64,000 bases of DNA from Nostoc sp. 'Peltigera membranacea cyanobiont' 210A (GTDB taxonomy: Bacteria > Cyanobacteriota > Cyanobacteriia > Cyanobacteriales > Nostocaceae), in assembly GCF_002246015.1 (NCBI RefSeq), contig NZ_NOLJ01000007.1:1-64000 (forward strand), given 5' to 3'. Below are positions 63,338 through 64,000 of the stretch, piece by piece (position 1 is the stretch's first letter; the number at the start of each line of letters is the position of its first letter). Made by a program: the position numbers and the translations under genes. The notes beneath the pieces are model-generated. The model saw only the letters and a list, made by a program, of their open reading frames with translations. It ran no database searches and had not been told where the DNA came from.

Positions 63338-63961
63338 TCAACTGAACATCCACGCAGCCTGAAAAAAGTCGCGCTCACAAAACATCGCATAACGATAAGT
63401 TGAATACACAACAGAATTGGTAGCGGCATAATTGTCAACCAAATTTTCTATTTGTTGTGTTAGTGGTTGAAAATCTGCGCCGCTATAAGTGCGAATCCAG
63501 TCTGCATATTGATGATTAGGAATACCGTTACAAGCCAATTTTTCTCCTAAAAAGGCATACAAACGCATACAAGGAGACATCGCCGCCGCAGTTAAACCCA
63601 CGTCTTTGCTCCAAGCAGTTGCTAACAAAAAATCAGTATAGCGGCGGGTGGCAGATGCAGGTTCTACAGCATACAAATTGACTCCCCACTCAGAAGCATA
63701 GCCACTATGCAGCCGCAGCTCTTCTAAAACTCCACTAGCTAAATTATGAAATGTGGTGAAACCTAACCAGTCTGGTGCTTTAGCTGCGGCGATACTGTAG
63801 GCACGCGCAAAAGCTTCTAAGAAAAAAGCATCTTGCCCTACGTAGTAAGCAAATTTAGCTCGCTCAAGAGTACCATCGCCAATACCTTGAACGAAAGGAT
63901 GCTCTAGGCAAGCTTGGGCTAAGTCTTGATTTGCTGCCCATAATTCGTTAGATAAAGTCAT
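63338..63961 (-). CDS. tenA: TenA-family thiaminase II / aminopyrimidine aminohydrolase
   Basis: A 207-residue helical enzyme that hydrolyses aminopyrimidines in thiamine salvage. Visible pieces are the N-terminal HPFVQGIGDGTLERAKFAYY, VGQDAFFLEAFARAYSIAAA with Asp and Glu/Tyr contributors, and SPCMRLYAFLGEKLACN in place of the more usual PCxxxY segment. The C-terminal end is MFCERDFFQAAWMFS. No TPP riboswitch is seen in the 39 bases left upstream in the window. Confidence 0.9.
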   Translation of the reverse strand: MTLSNELWAANQDLAQACLEHPFVQGIGDGTLERAKFAYYVGQDAFFLEAFARAYSIAAAKAPDWLGFTTFHNLASGVLEELRLHSGYASEWGVNLYAVEPASATRRYTDFLLATAWSKDVGLTAAAMSPCMRLYAFLGEKLACNGIPNHQYADWIRTYSGADFQPLTQQIENLVDNYAATNSVVYSTYRYAMFCERDFFQAAWMFS

Positions 63962-64000
63962 TTGTTATTTGTCATTTGTCAACTGTTATTATCCCCTTTA

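Noticed and set aside
63962..64000. Search for a TPP riboswitch before tenA
   Set aside because: Only 39 bases remain in the window and they are heptamer-like TTTGTCA repeats; nothing resembling a thi-box is visible.

Overview
The window looks like chromosomal DNA of a filamentous, heterocyst-type cyanobacterium (Nostoc/Anabaena group). The evidence is the very frequent HIP1 octamer GCGATCGC, heptanucleotide tandem repeats (AATTACG, ATGACCA), small palindromic dispersed repeats containing GGCTACGCCTACGC, a complete chlH for chlorophyll synthesis, DUF29, DUF3143 and Uma2 family genes, and an SLH-OprB type porin. Species cannot be fixed from the sequence alone.

Layout. 1-530: 3' end of a 5S rRNA with its terminator (an rrn operon lies to the left) and the tail of a broken arsenate reductase. 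523-4939: XRE-type regulator plus a multi-PAS hybrid kinase. 5582-14937: acyltransferase, a 21-bp minisatellite, an OmpR-type regulator and its probable kinase flanking hisG, secreted/TPR proteins, a sigma-like protein, a glyoxalase-fold protein and DUF29. 14960-15718: a decayed CHAT-protease gene butted against a Uma2 fragment. 16152-20294: pstSCAB phosphate transporter on the minus strand with a Pho box. 20798-22875: bioY-lspA and a Pro/Thr-rich secreted protein. 23083-24408: an IS630-family insertion sequence. 24872-28256: FHA-PBP1, J-domain protein, DUF3143. 28327-32863: glycosyltransferase, a CblD/MMADHC-like protein, an ExbB/MotA-type channel and rsmH.

33263-39990 is an accessory segment bounded on both sides by the 3' end of chlH in the same orientation: a 92% identical fragment at 33263-33621 (itself split by a 131-bp MITE) and the true gene end at 39988. 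Between them lie a retropepsin-like pair, a Uma2 nuclease, HicAB and ParE-type toxin-antitoxin pairs, several tandem arrays of a roughly 57-bp HIP1-containing repeat, and a 703-residue protein with a PD-(D/E)XK nuclease motif that I do not recognise. This is the best candidate for an undescribed defence or mobile system.

39988-43974 is chlH. 44381-47756 holds an unrecognised membrane-protein pair divergent from an HTH protein, a DUF2283 protein and a small nuclease-fold protein. 47945-51786 holds two large sensor kinases, lying between a 71-bp displaced fragment of the lpxB-like gene and that gene itself (52287-53567). 53646-56684 is a single-chain Eco57I-like restriction-modification enzyme. 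58073-58145 is tRNA-Phe. 58220-63051 is a zinc-type ABC transporter (znuABC) divergent from a porin gene with a candidate Zur box between them. A TenA-type thiaminase closes the window.

Housekeeping transport and cell-envelope genes alternate with repeat-rich accessory patches. Three patches contain displaced or decayed gene fragments (CHAT, chlH, lpxB-like), which points to repeated local rearrangement.
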